From contig NZ_LMRS01000012.1 in assembly GCF_001426195.1 (NCBI RefSeq), positions 434,001 through 498,000 on the forward strand: a stretch of 64,000 nt of DNA, read 5' to 3'. A program made the position numbers and the translations under genes. Of the stretch, positions 1 to 8,850 are shown piece by piece (position 1 is the stretch's first letter; each line of letters opens with the position of its first letter). This stretch comes from Sphingomonas sp. Leaf339. Lineage in GTDB: Bacteria; Pseudomonadota; Alphaproteobacteria; Sphingomonadales; Sphingomonadaceae. The notes beneath the pieces were generated by a model. The model saw only the letters and a program-made list of their open reading frames with translations, was not told the DNA's origin and searched no databases.

Positions 1-110
1 CGGTCGAGGCACTGGACTTCGACAAGTCGCGGGTGTCGGTCAGCGTTTCGATCTTCGGCCGCGCCACGCCCGTCGAGTTAAATTTCGAGCAAGTCGAGCG
101 CTCTAAATAG
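1..110 (+). CDS. nusG: Transcription antitermination protein NusG, C-terminal end (5' truncated by window)
   Basis: The open frame from base 3 to the TAG at 108-110 encodes the last 35 residues of a protein ending [20 protein letters not shown], which is the KOW-domain end of NusG. NusG couples RNA polymerase to ribosomes and Rho. The position directly upstream of rplK fits the conserved secE-nusG-rplK-rplA order. Only the tail is visible, so the call rests on this short match plus synteny. Confidence 0.85.
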   Translation, partial: VEALDFDKSRVSVSVSIFGRATPVELNFEQVERSK

Positions 111-415
111 GGCAAGGCCTTGTTTGGCGTGCTGCACGCGCCCGGCGAAGCCGGAAGCGAGACGGCGCTCGACCGCCCGGCGGGTCGCCTCGGCGATCCC
201 GTCCGACGAAGACGCGGGATTTACTCCCGCGTCCGCCCCGTCTAACGGGCCACACGAGTTTCCCGGACCTCCCCGAAATAGGGACGGTTTAGGTCTAACT
301 TTCCCCTAACCTTCCAGGTTGTGGGAAAATGCCGCGGGAGGTCTTCGGGCCGTTATCACCGCTAAACTGAACCGGTCGGATCGCCTTCGGGCGCCCAGCC
401 AAATGTGAGAGTGAC
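111..415. other. nusG-rplK intergenic region, leader of rplK
   Basis: This 305-base gap has no convincing gene. It contains a strong hairpin (211-233, 9-bp arms, loop TTTAC) that belongs to a two-copy element described separately. The rplK leader is where ribosomal protein L1 autoregulates the L11-L1 operon in many bacteria, but I could not identify an L1-binding fold with confidence. The rplK start codon at 416 is preceded by GTGAGAGTGAC. Confidence 0.6.
139..238 (+). repeat. Hairpin element copy 1 (GGGATTYACTCCC type), upstream of rplK
   Basis: The stretch carries GGAAGCG (153-159), GACCGCCCGGC (171-181) and a perfect 9-bp hairpin: GACGCGGGA (211-219), loop TTTAC, TCCCGCGTC (225-233), followed by CCGCC. 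The same ordered blocks recur downstream of rplA at 1563-1650. Boundaries are approximate. Confidence 0.55.
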
Positions 416-847
416 ATGGCAAAGAAAATTACAGGTTACATCAACCTGCAGGTTCCGGCCGGCGACGCGAAGCCTGCCCCGCCGATCGGCCCCGCGCTGG
501 GTCAGCGCGGCGTGAACATCATGGAGTTCTGCAAGGCGTTCAACGCCGCGACGACCGACATGGCCAAGGGGACGCCGATCCCCACCAAGATCACCGTCTA
601 TGCCGACCGTTCGTTCAGCTTCGAGACGAAGACGCCGCCGGCGACCTTCCTCATCAAGCAGGCCGTCGGGATCAAGTCGGGTTCCAAGGAACCGGGCAAG
701 GTCGTGGCCGGTAAGGTCAAGCGCTCGCAGCTCGCCGAGATCGCCCAGGTCAAGATGAAGGACCTGAACGCGAACGACATCGAAGCCGCAACGAAAATCA
801 TCGAAGGCTCCGCTCGCGCGATGGGCCTCGAAGTGGTGGAGGGCTGA
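416..847 (+). CDS. rplK: 50S ribosomal protein L11
   Basis: This 143-residue protein has the L11 length and the diagnostic N-terminal stretch with [18 protein letters not shown], followed by the conserved [15 protein letters not shown] segment. L11 binds 23S rRNA in the GTPase-associated centre. The C-terminal rRNA-binding domain is complete (ends AMGLEVVEG). rplA starts 4 bases after its stop, so the two are one operon, and nusG lies upstream as expected. Confidence 0.98.
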   Translation: MAKKITGYINLQVPAGDAKPAPPIGPALGQRGVNIMEFCKAFNAATTDMAKGTPIPTKITVYADRSFSFETKTPPATFLIKQAVGIKSGSKEPGKVVAGKVKRSQLAEIAQVKMKDLNANDIEAATKIIEGSARAMGLEVVEG

Positions 848-851
848 TATC

Positions 852-1544
852 ATGGCCAAGCTGAGCAAGAAGCAGAAGTCGGTCTCGATCAACCCCGAGC
901 AGCTGCACGGCATCGACGAGGCGATCGCGCTGGCCCGCACCAACGCGACCAGCAAGTTCGACGAGACCATCGAGGTCGCGCTGAACCTGGGCGTCGATCC
1001 GCGTCACGCCGACCAGATGGTCCGCGGCGTCGTGAACCTGCCCAAGGGCACCGGCAAGACGGTGCGCGTCGGCGTGTTCGCGCGCGGCCCGAAGGCTGAC
1101 GAAGCACGTGAGGCCGGTGCCGATGTCGTCGGTGCCGAAGACCTGATGGAAATCATCCAGGGTGGCACGATCGATTTCGATCGCTGCATCGCGACCCCGG
1201 ACATGATGGGCATCGTCGGTCGCCTCGGTAAGGTGCTGGGTCCCAAGGGCCTGATGCCGAACCCGAAGCTGGGCACCGTGACGATGAATGTCGCGCAGGC
1301 CGTCAAGGACGCCAAGTCGGGTCAGGTCGAATACCGCGTCGAAAAGGCCGGCATCATCCATTCCGGCATCGGCAAGGCATCGTTCCCGGCTGAGGACCTG
1401 CGCGCCAACTTCGACGCGCTGGTCGATGCGGTCGTCCGAGCCAAGCCGTCGGGCGCCAAGGGCAAGTATGTTCGCAAGATCGCTCTGTCGTCGACGATGG
1501 GCCCCGGCATCCGGGTTGATACGGCTGAAGTCGCAGGAGCGTAA
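852..1544 (+). CDS. rplA: 50S ribosomal protein L1
   Basis: The 230-residue product is full length for L1, with the signature block around [17 protein letters not shown] and the ending [16 protein letters not shown]1 forms the mobile stalk at the ribosomal E site and usually represses its own operon by binding the leader mRNA. It follows rplK with a 4-base gap. The next genes are not rplJ-rplL; the operon ends here in a repeat plus a terminator-like hairpin. Confidence 0.98.
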   Translation: MAKLSKKQKSVSINPEQLHGIDEAIALARTNATSKFDETIEVALNLGVDPRHADQMVRGVVNLPKGTGKTVRVGVFARGPKADEAREAGADVVGAEDLMEIIQGGTIDFDRCIATPDMMGIVGRLGKVLGPKGLMPNPKLGTVTMNVAQAVKDAKSGQVEYRVEKAGIIHSGIGKASFPAEDLRANFDALVDAVVRAKPSGAKGKYVRKIALSSTMGPGIRVDTAEVAGA

Positions 1545-1562
1545 CACAAGTTACGCACCGGT

Positions 1563-1650
1563 GCGCGGAAGCGCAGCGACCCGCCCGGCCAGCGCGGGCG
1601 TAGCCCGCGACTGACGGCATGGGATTCACTCCCATGCCGGCCTCCGCCGG
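1563..1650 (+). repeat. Hairpin element copy 2 (GGGATTYACTCCC type), downstream of rplA
   Basis: Copy 2 shows GGAAGCG (1567-1573), GACCCGCCCGGC (1578-1589) and a perfect 9-bp hairpin: GGCATGGGA (1616-1624), loop TTCAC, TCCCATGCC (1630-1638), followed by GGCCTCCGCC. Stem bases differ from copy 1 but stay paired, while the GGGATTYACTCCC core is conserved. That pattern suggests selection on the fold. Confidence 0.55.
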
Positions 1651-1657
1651 ACAAAGC

Positions 1658-1687
1658 GAAAGGGCCGGGAGCAATCTCGGCCCTTTC
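1658..1687 (+). terminator. Terminator-like hairpin after rplKA
   Basis: A perfect 10-bp stem, GAAAGGGCCG (1658-1667) and CGGCCCTTTC (1678-1687), with a 10-base loop lies 114 bases after the rplA stop. There is only a weak T-rich tail (CCCTTTCC), so it may act as a GC-rich terminator. Confidence 0.6.
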
Positions 1688-1700
1688 CGTGTGTAAAAAC

Positions 1701-1756
1701 GACCCTCACCCTTCCGGCGCTGGCGCGCCTCCCTCCCTCTCCCACCGGCAGAGGGA
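1701..1756 (+). repeat. Intergenic repeat (GACCCTCACCCTTCCGGCGC type), copy 1
   Basis: The sequence starts GACCCTCACCCTTCCGGCGC, continues with a short GC inverted repeat and CGCCTCCC, and ends in a CTCTCCC...GAGGGA stem. A second copy lies inverted at 32310-32363. It is a REP-like dispersed element that overlaps the apparent upstream extension of the following gene. Confidence 0.7.
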
Positions 1757-1817
1757 AAAGACGGCAAAGCCGGCGAAAGGGCGAGGGCGAGGACGCAACA
1801 CCAGCGAGGAGCCACCC

Positions 1818-2273
1818 ATCACCACCCCCCGCCGCATCCTCGTCGATGCCGACGCCTGCCCGGTAAAAGACGAGATCTACCGCGTCGCCTGGCGCATGGA
1901 GGTCGCCGTCGTGATCGTCAGCAACCAGCACCTCCGCATCCCCGCCCACCCGCTAATCACGCGCGTGGTCGTCAGCGATGGCTTCGACGCCGCCGACGAC
2001 TGGATCGCCGAAGCGGCGGACGCGAAGTCGGTCATCGTCACCGCCGACATCCTACTGGCGGATCGCTGTCTGAAGGCCGGCGCGACGGTGTTGTCGCCCA
2101 CCGGCAAAGCCTTCACCACCGCCTCGATCGGCGGCGCCATCGCCACCCGCGCGATCATGGCCGACCTGCGCGCCGGCGGCGACCAAGTGGGCGGTCCCGC
2201 CCCCTTCGCCAAGGCGGACCGATCCCGTTTCCTGTCGGCGCTCGATGCCGCGCTGGTGAAGCTGGCGCGCTAA
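1818..2273 (+). CDS. YaiI/YqxD family protein (UPF0178/DUF188)
   Basis: The protein opens with RRILVDADACPVKDEIYR, the hallmark of the YaiI/YqxD family, and has the family's further conserved blocks (DDWIAEAA, SVIVTADILLADRCL, GGAIATRAIMADLR). Length is about 151 residues, normal for the family. The function is unknown; the DxDxCP motif resembles PIN-like nuclease sites. The only upstream ATG (1689) lies in the terminator and repeat, and would add 43 unrelated residues. GAGGAG (1805-1810) sits 7 bases before an ATC codon (1818) exactly where the family's Met is expected, so a non-standard ATC start is proposed; this is uncertain. Confidence 0.8.
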   Translation: MTTPRRILVDADACPVKDEIYRVAWRMEVAVVIVSNQHLRIPAHPLITRVVVSDGFDAADDWIAEAADAKSVIVTADILLADRCLKAGATVLSPTGKAFTTASIGGAIATRAIMADLRAGGDQVGGPAPFAKADRSRFLSALDAALVKLAR

Positions 2274-2280
2274 CCCGCCT

Positions 2281-3132
2281 TCAGCCCGCGTCCGGGAAGT
2301 CCGTCGCCAGACTGGCCGCCCGCTGCCCTTCGATCTCGGCCAGCCGCTCCTTCAGCTTCCCCGTCACCGCGTCCATTCCGAACGCACCCAGCACCATATG
2401 CCGCGGCGGCTCGGCCTGCTCCGCCAGCGCGATCATCGACTTGGCCGCACGTGCCGGATCGCCCGGTTGCGTCCCACTATATCCCTTGGTCTGGTCGAGC
2501 CGCGCGCCCGCCGTCTCGGCATAGTCATCGATCCGCACCGGCGTCTGCTTCAGCGATCGTCCCGCCCAGTCGGTACGGAACGGCCCCGGCTCCACACAAG
2601 TGACATCGATACCGATCGGCGCCCCTTCTGCACGCAATGCATCGGTGAAGCCCTCTACCGCATGTTTCGACGCGGCATAATATCCCGAACCCGGAAACCC
2701 GACGAGCCCGGCGACCGAAGTGATGTTGATGACATGCCCCGCCCCTTGCGCCCGCATGATCGGCAGCACGCCGCGGGTCAGCGCGAACAGGCCGAACACG
2801 TTGGCTTCGAACTGCGCCCGGATCTCTGCGTCTTCACCCTCTTCGATGGACGCTTGATAGCCATAGCCGGCATTGTTCACGAGCACATCGACCCGCCCGA
2901 ACCGCTCGTTCGCGGCTGTCACCGCCGCCTCAACCTGCGCCTGATCGGTCACGTCCAGCGACAACGCCAGCGCACGGTCACCCGCATCCTGGACCAGATC
3001 GGCCACCCGCGCCGCATCCCGCGCGGTGACGACCGCGCGCCAGCCGCGCGCCAACACCTGTTCGGCCAGTTCGCGACCGAAGCCGGTCGAACAGCCGGAA
3101 ATGAACCAGACGGGGTCTGGGGAAAGCGGCAT
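2281..3132 (-). CDS. Short-chain dehydrogenase/reductase (SDR family)
   Basis: This 283-residue classical SDR has the NAD(P)-binding motif SGCSTGFG (about residues 12-19), the structural NNAGYG motif, and the catalytic YYAASK with an upstream Ser in ITSVAG. The substrate cannot be read from sequence; related proteins are annotated as generic oxidoreductases. The start at 3132 (MPLSPDP) is preferred over an ATG ten codons upstream because it places the Rossmann strand at the usual distance from the N-terminus. It is divergent from the ThDP enzyme with an 85-base shared promoter region. Confidence 0.88.
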   Translation of the reverse strand: MPLSPDPVWFISGCSTGFGRELAEQVLARGWRAVVTARDAARVADLVQDAGDRALALSLDVTDQAQVEAAVTAANERFGRVDVLVNNAGYGYQASIEEGEDAEIRAQFEANVFGLFALTRGVLPIMRAQGAGHVINITSVAGLVGFPGSGYYAASKHAVEGFTDALRAEGAPIGIDVTCVEPGPFRTDWAGRSLKQTPVRIDDYAETAGARLDQTKGYSGTQPGDPARAAKSMIALAEQAEPPRHMVLGAFGMDAVTGKLKERLAEIEGQRAASLATDFPDAG

Positions 3133-3217
3133 GATCCATGTCCTTGAAATGTCGCCCGTCAATGATTGCCACCCGCCCCCGGTTCCCCGTTCCGGACAGG
3201 TTCGCTATGATACCGTG

Positions 3218-4927
3218 ATGACCCAGCGAACCGGTGGCCGCGTCCTCGTCGATCAACTCGTGGCACAGGGGTGCGACCGCATCTTCACCGTGCCAGGCGA
3301 GAGCTTCCTCGCCGTGCTCGACGCGCTGCACGACACCCCCGCGATCGATCTGGTGGTTTGCCGGCAGGAAGGCGGCGCAGCGTTCATGGCCTGTGCGGAC
3401 GGCACGCTGACGCATCGCCCCGGCATCGCCTTCGTCACGCGTGGCCCCGGCGCGACCAACGCCTCGATCGGCGTCCATGTCGCGATGCAGGACTCGCAGC
3501 CGATGATCCTGTTCATCGGCGACGTCGATCGCGGCACCCGCGACCGCGAGGCGTTTCAGGAGATCGATTTCGCTTCGATGTTCGCCCCCATCGCCAAATG
3601 GGCTGCCCGCATCGACGACGCCGCCCGCGTCCCCGAATATATCGCCCGCGCCTATGCCACCGCGATGAATGGCCGACCGGGGCCGGTTGTGCTGGCGCTG
3701 CCGGAGGACATGCTGCTCGACACGGTCGAGGCGGTCGACCGCCCTCGCGTGGAGCGGATCGCGCAGGGTTGCTACGACACCGCCACGACCCAGCTCGCCG
3801 ATCTGCTCGCCACCGCCGAACGCCCCATCGCAATCGTCGGTGGCGCCGGGTGGGACAGGACGGCGGGCGACGCCATCGCCGGCTGGGCGGACCGCACGGG
3901 CGTTCCCGTCGTCGCCGCGTTCCGGCGCCAGGATGCGGTGGCCAACGACTGCCCCGCCTATGCCGGTAATCTCGGCTATGGCCCCAATCCAAAGCTGGTC
4001 GAACGGGTGAAGGCCGCCGATCTGCTGCTCGTCATCGGCCCACGCCTCGGCGAAGCGACGACCGACGGCTACGCCCTTGTCACGCCCGACCATCCCGGCC
4101 AGTGGCTGATCCATGTCCATCCCGACCCGAACGAGCTGGGCCGGACCTATCGCACCGATCTGGCGATCTGTGCCGGCATGGCGGAGTTCGCCGAAACGCT
4201 CGCTGCGCTCGACGGCCCGGCCCATCCGGCCGCTGCCGATGCCCATGCGGACTATCTGGCATGGTCCACCCCCGCCCCGCGCGATGGCGTCGTCCTCGAT
4301 CTCGGACCCTGCGTCGCGGCGATGCGCGCGGCATTGCCGGCGGATACGATCATCTGCAACGGCGCGGGCAATTACAGCGGCTGGTGGCACCGCTATTGGC
4401 GCTATGCCGGCCTCGGCACGCAACTGGCGCCGACGGCGGGCGCGATGGGATACGGCCTGCCTGCCGCCGTCGCCGCCAGCTTGCGCCATCCCGGCCGCAG
4501 CGTCGTCGCGCTGGCCGGTGATGGCTGTTTCCTGATGAACGGTCAGGAGATGGCGACGGCGATGCAATCAGGCGCCAGCATCCTCGTGTTGGTGATCGAC
4601 AACAGCGCCTATGGCACGATCCGGATGCATCAGGAGCGCGAGTTTCCGGGGCGTGTGGCTGCCACCACCCTCGCCAATCCCGATTTCGCCGCACTGGCGC
4701 GGGCCTATGGGGCTTGGGCGGAGACGGTTGAGCGGACCGAGGATTTCGTTGCGGCCCTGGACCGCGCGATCGCCCAACCCGGTGTGCGGTTGCTCCACCT
4801 GAAGACCGATGTGGAGGTCATCACCAACGGCACGACGTTGACCGCGATGAAGGCAGCTCAAGGCACGACCCATAAAACGGACGGTTCCCCGGCGGACGCC
4901 GAGACCCAGATGGGAAAGCCGCGGTAA
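3218..4927 (+). CDS. Thiamine-diphosphate-dependent enzyme, acetolactate-synthase-like large subunit
   Basis: The 569-residue protein has the three-domain layout of the IlvB/pyruvate oxidase family. The N-terminal pyrimidine-binding domain has FTVPGESFLAVLDAL and the RQEGGAAFMA segment carrying the catalytic Glu. A central domain follows, then the ThDP-binding domain with GDGCFLMNGQEMATA and DNSAYGTI. No small regulatory subunit (IlvN) is adjacent, so it is probably not the biosynthetic acetolactate synthase, and the substrate is open. The start at 3218 aligns with the family N-terminus; the frame continues upstream without Shine-Dalgarno support. Confidence 0.85.
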   Translation: MTQRTGGRVLVDQLVAQGCDRIFTVPGESFLAVLDALHDTPAIDLVVCRQEGGAAFMACADGTLTHRPGIAFVTRGPGATNASIGVHVAMQDSQPMILFIGDVDRGTRDREAFQEIDFASMFAPIAKWAARIDDAARVPEYIARAYATAMNGRPGPVVLALPEDMLLDTVEAVDRPRVERIAQGCYDTATTQLADLLATAERPIAIVGGAGWDRTAGDAIAGWADRTGVPVVAAFRRQDAVANDCPAYAGNLGYGPNPKLVERVKAADLLLVIGPRLGEATTDGYALVTPDHPGQWLIHVHPDPNELGRTYRTDLAICAGMAEFAETLAALDGPAHPAAADAHADYLAWSTPAPRDGVVLDLGPCVAAMRAALPADTIICNGAGNYSGWWHRYWRYAGLGTQLAPTAGAMGYGLPAAVAASLRHPGRSVVALAGDGCFLMNGQEMATAMQSGASILVLVIDNSAYGTIRMHQEREFPGRVAATTLANPDFAALARAYGAWAETVERTEDFVAALDRAIAQPGVRLLHLKTDVEVITNGTTLTAMKAAQGTTHKTDGSPADAETQMGKPR

Positions 4928-5063
4928 GAAATCAGAACCCAACGCCCAACCGCGGACCCTGCCTCCGCCGCTAAGCAGCTTTATGGATCCTCGAATGGCC
5001 GCACAGCAAAAGGGACCGCCCCGGTTCCCCGGAGCAGCCCCTGTAGCAGATCAGGCGAGAGCC

Positions 5064-5246
5064 TTAGATCTTGTCGCCAAGCGCGCCCTTGACGCTGCCT
5101 TTGACGTCCTGACCGGTGCCTTTGACCTGCTGGGCCTCGCCCTCGGCCTGAAGCTTTTCGTTGTCAGTGTGCTCGCCAATCGCTTCCTTGACGTTGCCGA
5201 CGACCTTGTTGGCTGCTGCTGCAACCTTGTCCGTGAACTCACCCAT
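5064..5246 (-). CDS. CsbD family stress-response protein
   Basis: This small 60-residue hydrophilic protein contains the CsbD pattern of repeated K/E/Q-rich helical segments (KVVGNVKEAIGEHTDNEKLQAEG and QVKGTGQDVKG are split examples). CsbD proteins are abundant, general-stress-induced and of unknown biochemical role. The start at 5246 is chosen because GGAGG lies 5 bases upstream; an ATG 4 codons earlier overlaps that ribosome binding site. It is monocistronic between the ThDP gene and thiG. Confidence 0.85.
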   Translation of the reverse strand: MGEFTDKVAAAANKVVGNVKEAIGEHTDNEKLQAEGEAQQVKGTGQDVKGSVKGALGDKI

Positions 5247-5353
5247 AGGAGCCTCCATCGTTGCTGCCGGGCGAGTACCGCGCCGGCTTCAGCATCTGAT
5301 GGGGAAACGGCCCGCGGCGGCCACGGTTCCGTGAAAAACCCGTCAGTCGCTCG

Positions 5354-6361
5354 TCAGATAAGCCCGGCCAGCGGGCTCGACGGATCGGCATAACGCCGCA
5401 TCCCCATCCGTCCGGCGCGATACGACAACCGCCCAGCCTCGACCGCCGCCTTCATCGCGGCCGCCATCATGATGGGGTCCTTCGCCTCGGCGATCGCGGT
5501 GTTCATCAGCACCCCGTCACAACCCAGCTCCATCGCCACCGCCGCGTCGGACGCGGATCCGACGCCGGCGTCGACCAGCACCGGAACGCCCGCGCCCTCC
5601 ACGATCAGACGGATCGTGACCCGGTTCTGGATACCCAGCCCCGACCCGATCGGCGCGCCCAGCGGCATGATCGCCACTGCGCCGACATCCTCCAGCCGCT
5701 TCGCCGCGATCGGATCGTCGACGCAATATACCATCGGCAGGAAGCCTTCCTTGGCGAGCACTTCGGTCGCACGCAGCGTCTCGACCATATCCGGGTACAG
5801 CGTCTTCGCCTCGCCCAGCACCTCCAGCTTCACCAAGTCCCAGCCACCCGCCTCACGCGCCAGTCGCAGCGTGCGGATCGCCGACTCGGCCTCAAAGCAG
5901 CCGGCGGTGTTGGGCAGATAGGTGATCCGCTTGGGATCGATGAAGTCGGTCAGCATCGGCGCATTGCGATCGGACACGTTCACCCGTCGCACCGCGACCG
6001 TCACGATCTCCGCGCCCGATGCCTCGACCGCCGCCGCGTTCTGGGCGAAATCCTTGTACTTGCCGGTGCCGACGATCAGCCGCGACCGGAACGTCCGCCC
6101 CGCCACCGTCCAGCTGTCGGTATCGACCGCGACCGCATGATCGCCGCCGCCGACGAAGTGAACGATCTCCAGGTCGTCGCCATCCTCGACGCACACATCG
6201 CCCAGCGTCGATCGCGGCACGACCTCCAGATTGCGCTCCACTGCCACCTTATCCACCGCCAGCCCCAGTTCGGTCGCCAGCGCCGCCAGCGTCAGCCCGG
6301 CGCTGACCCGCTTGTGTTCGCCGTTGACGGTGATCGATACGGTGCCATCGGTATGGGCCAT
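5354..6361 (-). CDS. thiG: ThiS-ThiG fusion: sulfur carrier / thiazole synthase
   Basis: The 335-residue protein joins a ThiS-like ubiquitin fold (about residues 1-70, ending VHFVGGG) to a complete ThiG barrel (about 78-335). ThiG motifs include the Schiff-base Lys in [10 protein letters not shown], the YLPNTAGC loop and GAPIGSGLG. ThiG makes the thiazole phosphate moiety of thiamine from DXP, dehydroglycine or iminoglycine, and sulfur from ThiS thiocarboxylate. Here the ThiS Gly-Gly is internal rather than C-terminal. The start at 6361 is the Met immediately before the ThiS fold; longer frames upstream run antisense over aroQ and are not credible. No other thi gene lies nearby. Confidence 0.92.
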   Translation of the reverse strand: MAHTDGTVSITVNGEHKRVSAGLTLAALATELGLAVDKVAVERNLEVVPRSTLGDVCVEDGDDLEIVHFVGGGDHAVAVDTDSWTVAGRTFRSRLIVGTGKYKDFAQNAAAVEASGAEIVTVAVRRVNVSDRNAPMLTDFIDPKRITYLPNTAGCFEAESAIRTLRLAREAGGWDLVKLEVLGEAKTLYPDMVETLRATEVLAKEGFLPMVYCVDDPIAAKRLEDVGAVAIMPLGAPIGSGLGIQNRVTIRLIVEGAGVPVLVDAGVGSASDAAVAMELGCDGVLMNTAIAEAKDPIMMAAAMKAAVEAGRLSYRAGRMGMRRYADPSSPLAGLI

Positions 6362-6445
6362 GATCCGGTTCCAGTCGCGTACGTTCGAGTTAAGGCCCCA
6401 CGGGAACACGCGTCTCGACTTCCCTCGACACGAGCGGGTAGATGG

Positions 6446-6478
6446 GGCGAACAGATAAGGGCGATCTAGGTTCGCCCA
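6446..6478. promoter_or_regulatory. Inverted repeat in the thiG/aroQ divergent region
   Basis: GGGCGAAC (6446-6453) and GTTCGCCC (6471-6478) form a perfect 8-bp inverted repeat between two divergent genes. It could be an operator or an RNA hairpin in the thiG leader. I looked for TPP-riboswitch consensus blocks here and did not find them. Confidence 0.35.
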
Positions 6479-6522
6479 CCCAGTCTCGCAACCTAAAGTG
6501 GTAACGCAACCGAAAGTGCCCG

Positions 6523-6957
6523 ATGCCCGATACCGTATTCGTCCTGAACGGCCCGAACCTGAACCTGCTGGGCCTGCGCGAACCCGACATCTATGGCCAT
6601 GACACGCTCGACGACATCGCCGGGATGCTCGAAGACCGGGCTCGCGAGCTCGGCCTCGCCATCGACCTGCGTCAGTCCAATCACGAAGGTCATCTGGTCG
6701 ATTGGCTGCACGAGGCGCAGGCGGTGAAGGCAAAGGCGGTGCTGCTGAACGCGGGTGGCTTCACGCACACATCGGTTGCTGTACATGATGCGATCAAGTC
6801 GGTGGTGACGCCGGTGATCGAAGTGCATCTATCAAACCCGCACAAACGTGAATCCTTTCGACACGTCAGCCTGATCGGGCAGGCAGCGAAGGGTACGATT
6901 GCGGGGTTCGGTGCGCTTTCCTACCTGCTCGCGCTTGAAGCCGCCGCCCGCATCTGA
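6523..6957 (+). CDS. aroQ: 3-dehydroquinate dehydratase, type II
   Basis: The 144-residue protein is a typical type II dehydroquinase, the shikimate-pathway enzyme that converts 3-dehydroquinate to 3-dehydroshikimate. Conserved blocks are NGPNLNLLG, the catalytic Tyr in REPDIYG, the [15 protein letters not shown] loop, the [11 protein letters not shown] segment and the catalytic His in [11 protein letters not shown]. It sits directly upstream of accB-accC, a common order in proteobacteria, and the 33-base gap suggests cotranscription. Confidence 0.97.
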   Translation: MPDTVFVLNGPNLNLLGLREPDIYGHDTLDDIAGMLEDRARELGLAIDLRQSNHEGHLVDWLHEAQAVKAKAVLLNAGGFTHTSVAVHDAIKSVVTPVIEVHLSNPHKRESFRHVSLIGQAAKGTIAGFGALSYLLALEAAARI

Positions 6958-6990
6958 CAGACGCCGCCGATTGAAAAGGGAAGGGTCACG

Positions 6991-7482
6991 ATGACCGAAG
7001 GAAATCCGAACGGGCCGATGCAGATCGATGTCGATCTGGTCCGCCAGCTTGCCGAACTGCTCGATACGACGCAGCTGACCGAGATCGAGGTGGAGGACAA
7101 GGATCGCAAGATCCGCGTCGCTCGCAAGGCCGCGCCCGTCGCGGCACCGGTGCAATATGCACCGGCCCCCGCCGCGACCCCGTTGGCCGCAGCACCGGCC
7201 GCCGCCTCGCCGCCGGCAGAAGTAGGCGCGCTGGCGCCCACCGTCAGCGCCGATGCGGTGAAATCGCCGATGGTGGGCACCGCCTACCTTTCCGCCGAAC
7301 CGGGATCGAAGCCGTTCGCGGCGGTCGGCCAGAAGGTCGCCGCCGGCGACACGCTGCTGATCGTGGAGGCGATGAAGGTCATGAACCCGATCCTCGCCCC
7401 CTCCGCCGGCACGGTGATGCAGGTGATGGTCGAAAACGGCCAGCCGGTCGAATTCGACCAACCCCTGATCGTCGTCGCATGA
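6991..7482 (+). CDS. accB: Biotin carboxyl carrier protein of acetyl-CoA carboxylase
   Basis: The 163-residue protein has an N-terminal helix region (residues 1-45), an Ala/Pro-rich linker (about 46-80) and a C-terminal biotinyl domain with the biotin-accepting Lys in [10 protein letters not shown]. It carries CO2 between biotin carboxylase and carboxyltransferase in the first step of fatty acid synthesis. It is followed after 13 bases by accC. The motif is AMKVM rather than the commoner AMKMM, a normal variation. Confidence 0.97.
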   Translation: MTEGNPNGPMQIDVDLVRQLAELLDTTQLTEIEVEDKDRKIRVARKAAPVAAPVQYAPAPAATPLAAAPAAASPPAEVGALAPTVSADAVKSPMVGTAYLSAEPGSKPFAAVGQKVAAGDTLLIVEAMKVMNPILAPSAGTVMQVMVENGQPVEFDQPLIVVA

Positions 7483-7495
7483 GCCGGACCGCGTA

Positions 7496-8848
7496 ATGGC
7501 GCAGATCAAGAAGCTGCTGATCGCCAATCGTGGCGAGATCGCGCTCCGCATTCACCGCGCCTGCCATGAAATGGGCATCAGGACGGTGGCGGTGCATTCC
7601 ACCGCCGATGTCGATGCCATGCACGTGCGGCTGGCGGACGAGGCGATCTGCATCGGTCCGCCCTCGGCGACCGACAGCTATCTGAACATCCCCAACATCA
7701 TCTCGGCGGCCGAGATCAGCGGCGCCGACGCGATCCATCCCGGCTATGGCTTTCTCAGCGAAAACGCGCGCTTCGCCGAGATCGTCGAGATGCACGATTT
7801 GATCTTCATCGGGCCTAAGCCCGAACATATCCGCACGATGGGCGACAAGGTCGAGGCCAAGCGCACCGCCGGCAAGCTCGGTCTGCCGCTCGTTCCAGGA
7901 TCGGACGGGGCGATCAGCGACGTGGCCGAGGCGAAGAAGCTCGCCACCGATATCGGTTATCCGGTCATCATCAAGGCGGCCTCAGGCGGCGGCGGTCGCG
8001 GCATGAAGGTCTGCAATAGCGAGGACCAGCTCGAAACCCTGATGCAACAGGCCGGAACCGAGGCCAAGGCCGCGTTCGGCGACGCCACCGTCTATATGGA
8101 AAAATATCTGGGCAACCCCCGGCATATCGAATTCCAGATCTTCGGCGACGGCAACGGCCAGGCGATCCATCTCGGCGAACGCGATTGCTCGCTCCAGCGC
8201 CGGCACCAGAAGGTGCTGGAGGAAGCCCCCTCGCCCATCATCACGCCGGAGGAACGGTCGCGGATGGGCGGCATCGTGGCAAAGGCGATGGCCGACATGG
8301 GCTATCGCGGTGCCGGCACGATCGAATTCCTGTGGGAAGCCGGTGAGTTCTATTTCATTGAAATGAACACCCGGTTGCAGGTCGAACATCCCGTAACCGA
8401 GATGATTACGGGCATCGATCTGGTCCGCGAACAGATCCGCGTCGCCGAGGGGCATCCGCTGTCGGTGACGCAGGACGAGGTCCGCTTCACCGGCCACGCG
8501 ATCGAATGCCGGATCAATGCCGAGGATCCGCGCACCTTCATGCCCTCACCCGGCAAGGTGACGCAGTTCCACGCTCCCGGCGGCATGCACGTCCGCGTCG
8601 ATTCCGGCCTGTATGCGGGCTACAAGGTGCCGCCCTATTACGACAGCATGATCGCCAAGCTGATCGTCTATGGCACCACCCGCGAACGCTGCATCGCCCG
8701 CCTCCGCCGCGCGCTGGAGGAATTCGTGATCGAGGGGATGAAGACCACCATCCCCCTCCACCGCGACCTGATCGAGGACCCGGAGTTCCAGGCCGGCAGC
8801 TACACGATCAAGTGGCTGGAGGAATGGCTGGCGAAACAGGACGCCTGA
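7496..8848 (+). CDS. accC: Biotin carboxylase subunit of acetyl-CoA carboxylase
   Basis: The 450-residue ATP-grasp enzyme is full length. It has the N-terminal [14 protein letters not shown] signature, the glycine-rich ATP loop [10 protein letters not shown], the [20 protein letters not shown] segment and the active-site block [15 protein letters not shown]. It carboxylates biotin on AccB using bicarbonate and ATP. It is cotranscribed with accB, and a secreted protein gene starts 2 bases after its stop. Confidence 0.98.
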   Translation: MAQIKKLLIANRGEIALRIHRACHEMGIRTVAVHSTADVDAMHVRLADEAICIGPPSATDSYLNIPNIISAAEISGADAIHPGYGFLSENARFAEIVEMHDLIFIGPKPEHIRTMGDKVEAKRTAGKLGLPLVPGSDGAISDVAEAKKLATDIGYPVIIKAASGGGGRGMKVCNSEDQLETLMQQAGTEAKAAFGDATVYMEKYLGNPRHIEFQIFGDGNGQAIHLGERDCSLQRRHQKVLEEAPSPIITPEERSRMGGIVAKAMADMGYRGAGTIEFLWEAGEFYFIEMNTRLQVEHPVTEMITGIDLVREQIRVAEGHPLSVTQDEVRFTGHAIECRINAEDPRTFMPSPGKVTQFHAPGGMHVRVDSGLYAGYKVPPYYDSMIAKLIVYGTTRERCIARLRRALEEFVIEGMKTTIPLHRDLIEDPEFQAGSYTIKWLEEWLAKQDA

Positions 8849-8850
8849 CG

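Noticed and set aside
2978..4567. Long open frame (529 codons) on the minus strand opposite the ThDP enzyme
   Set aside because: It is Arg/Gly/Ala-rich with no recognisable motif and lies wholly antisense to a clear enzyme gene; this is normal for a high-GC genome.
6362..6522. TPP riboswitch before thiG
   Set aside because: The thi-box core blocks were not found on the minus strand; only an 8-bp inverted repeat is present.
6362..6733. N-terminal extension of the ThiS-ThiG protein
   Set aside because: It would run antisense over aroQ and adds no family sequence; the ThiS fold begins at the Met at 6361.
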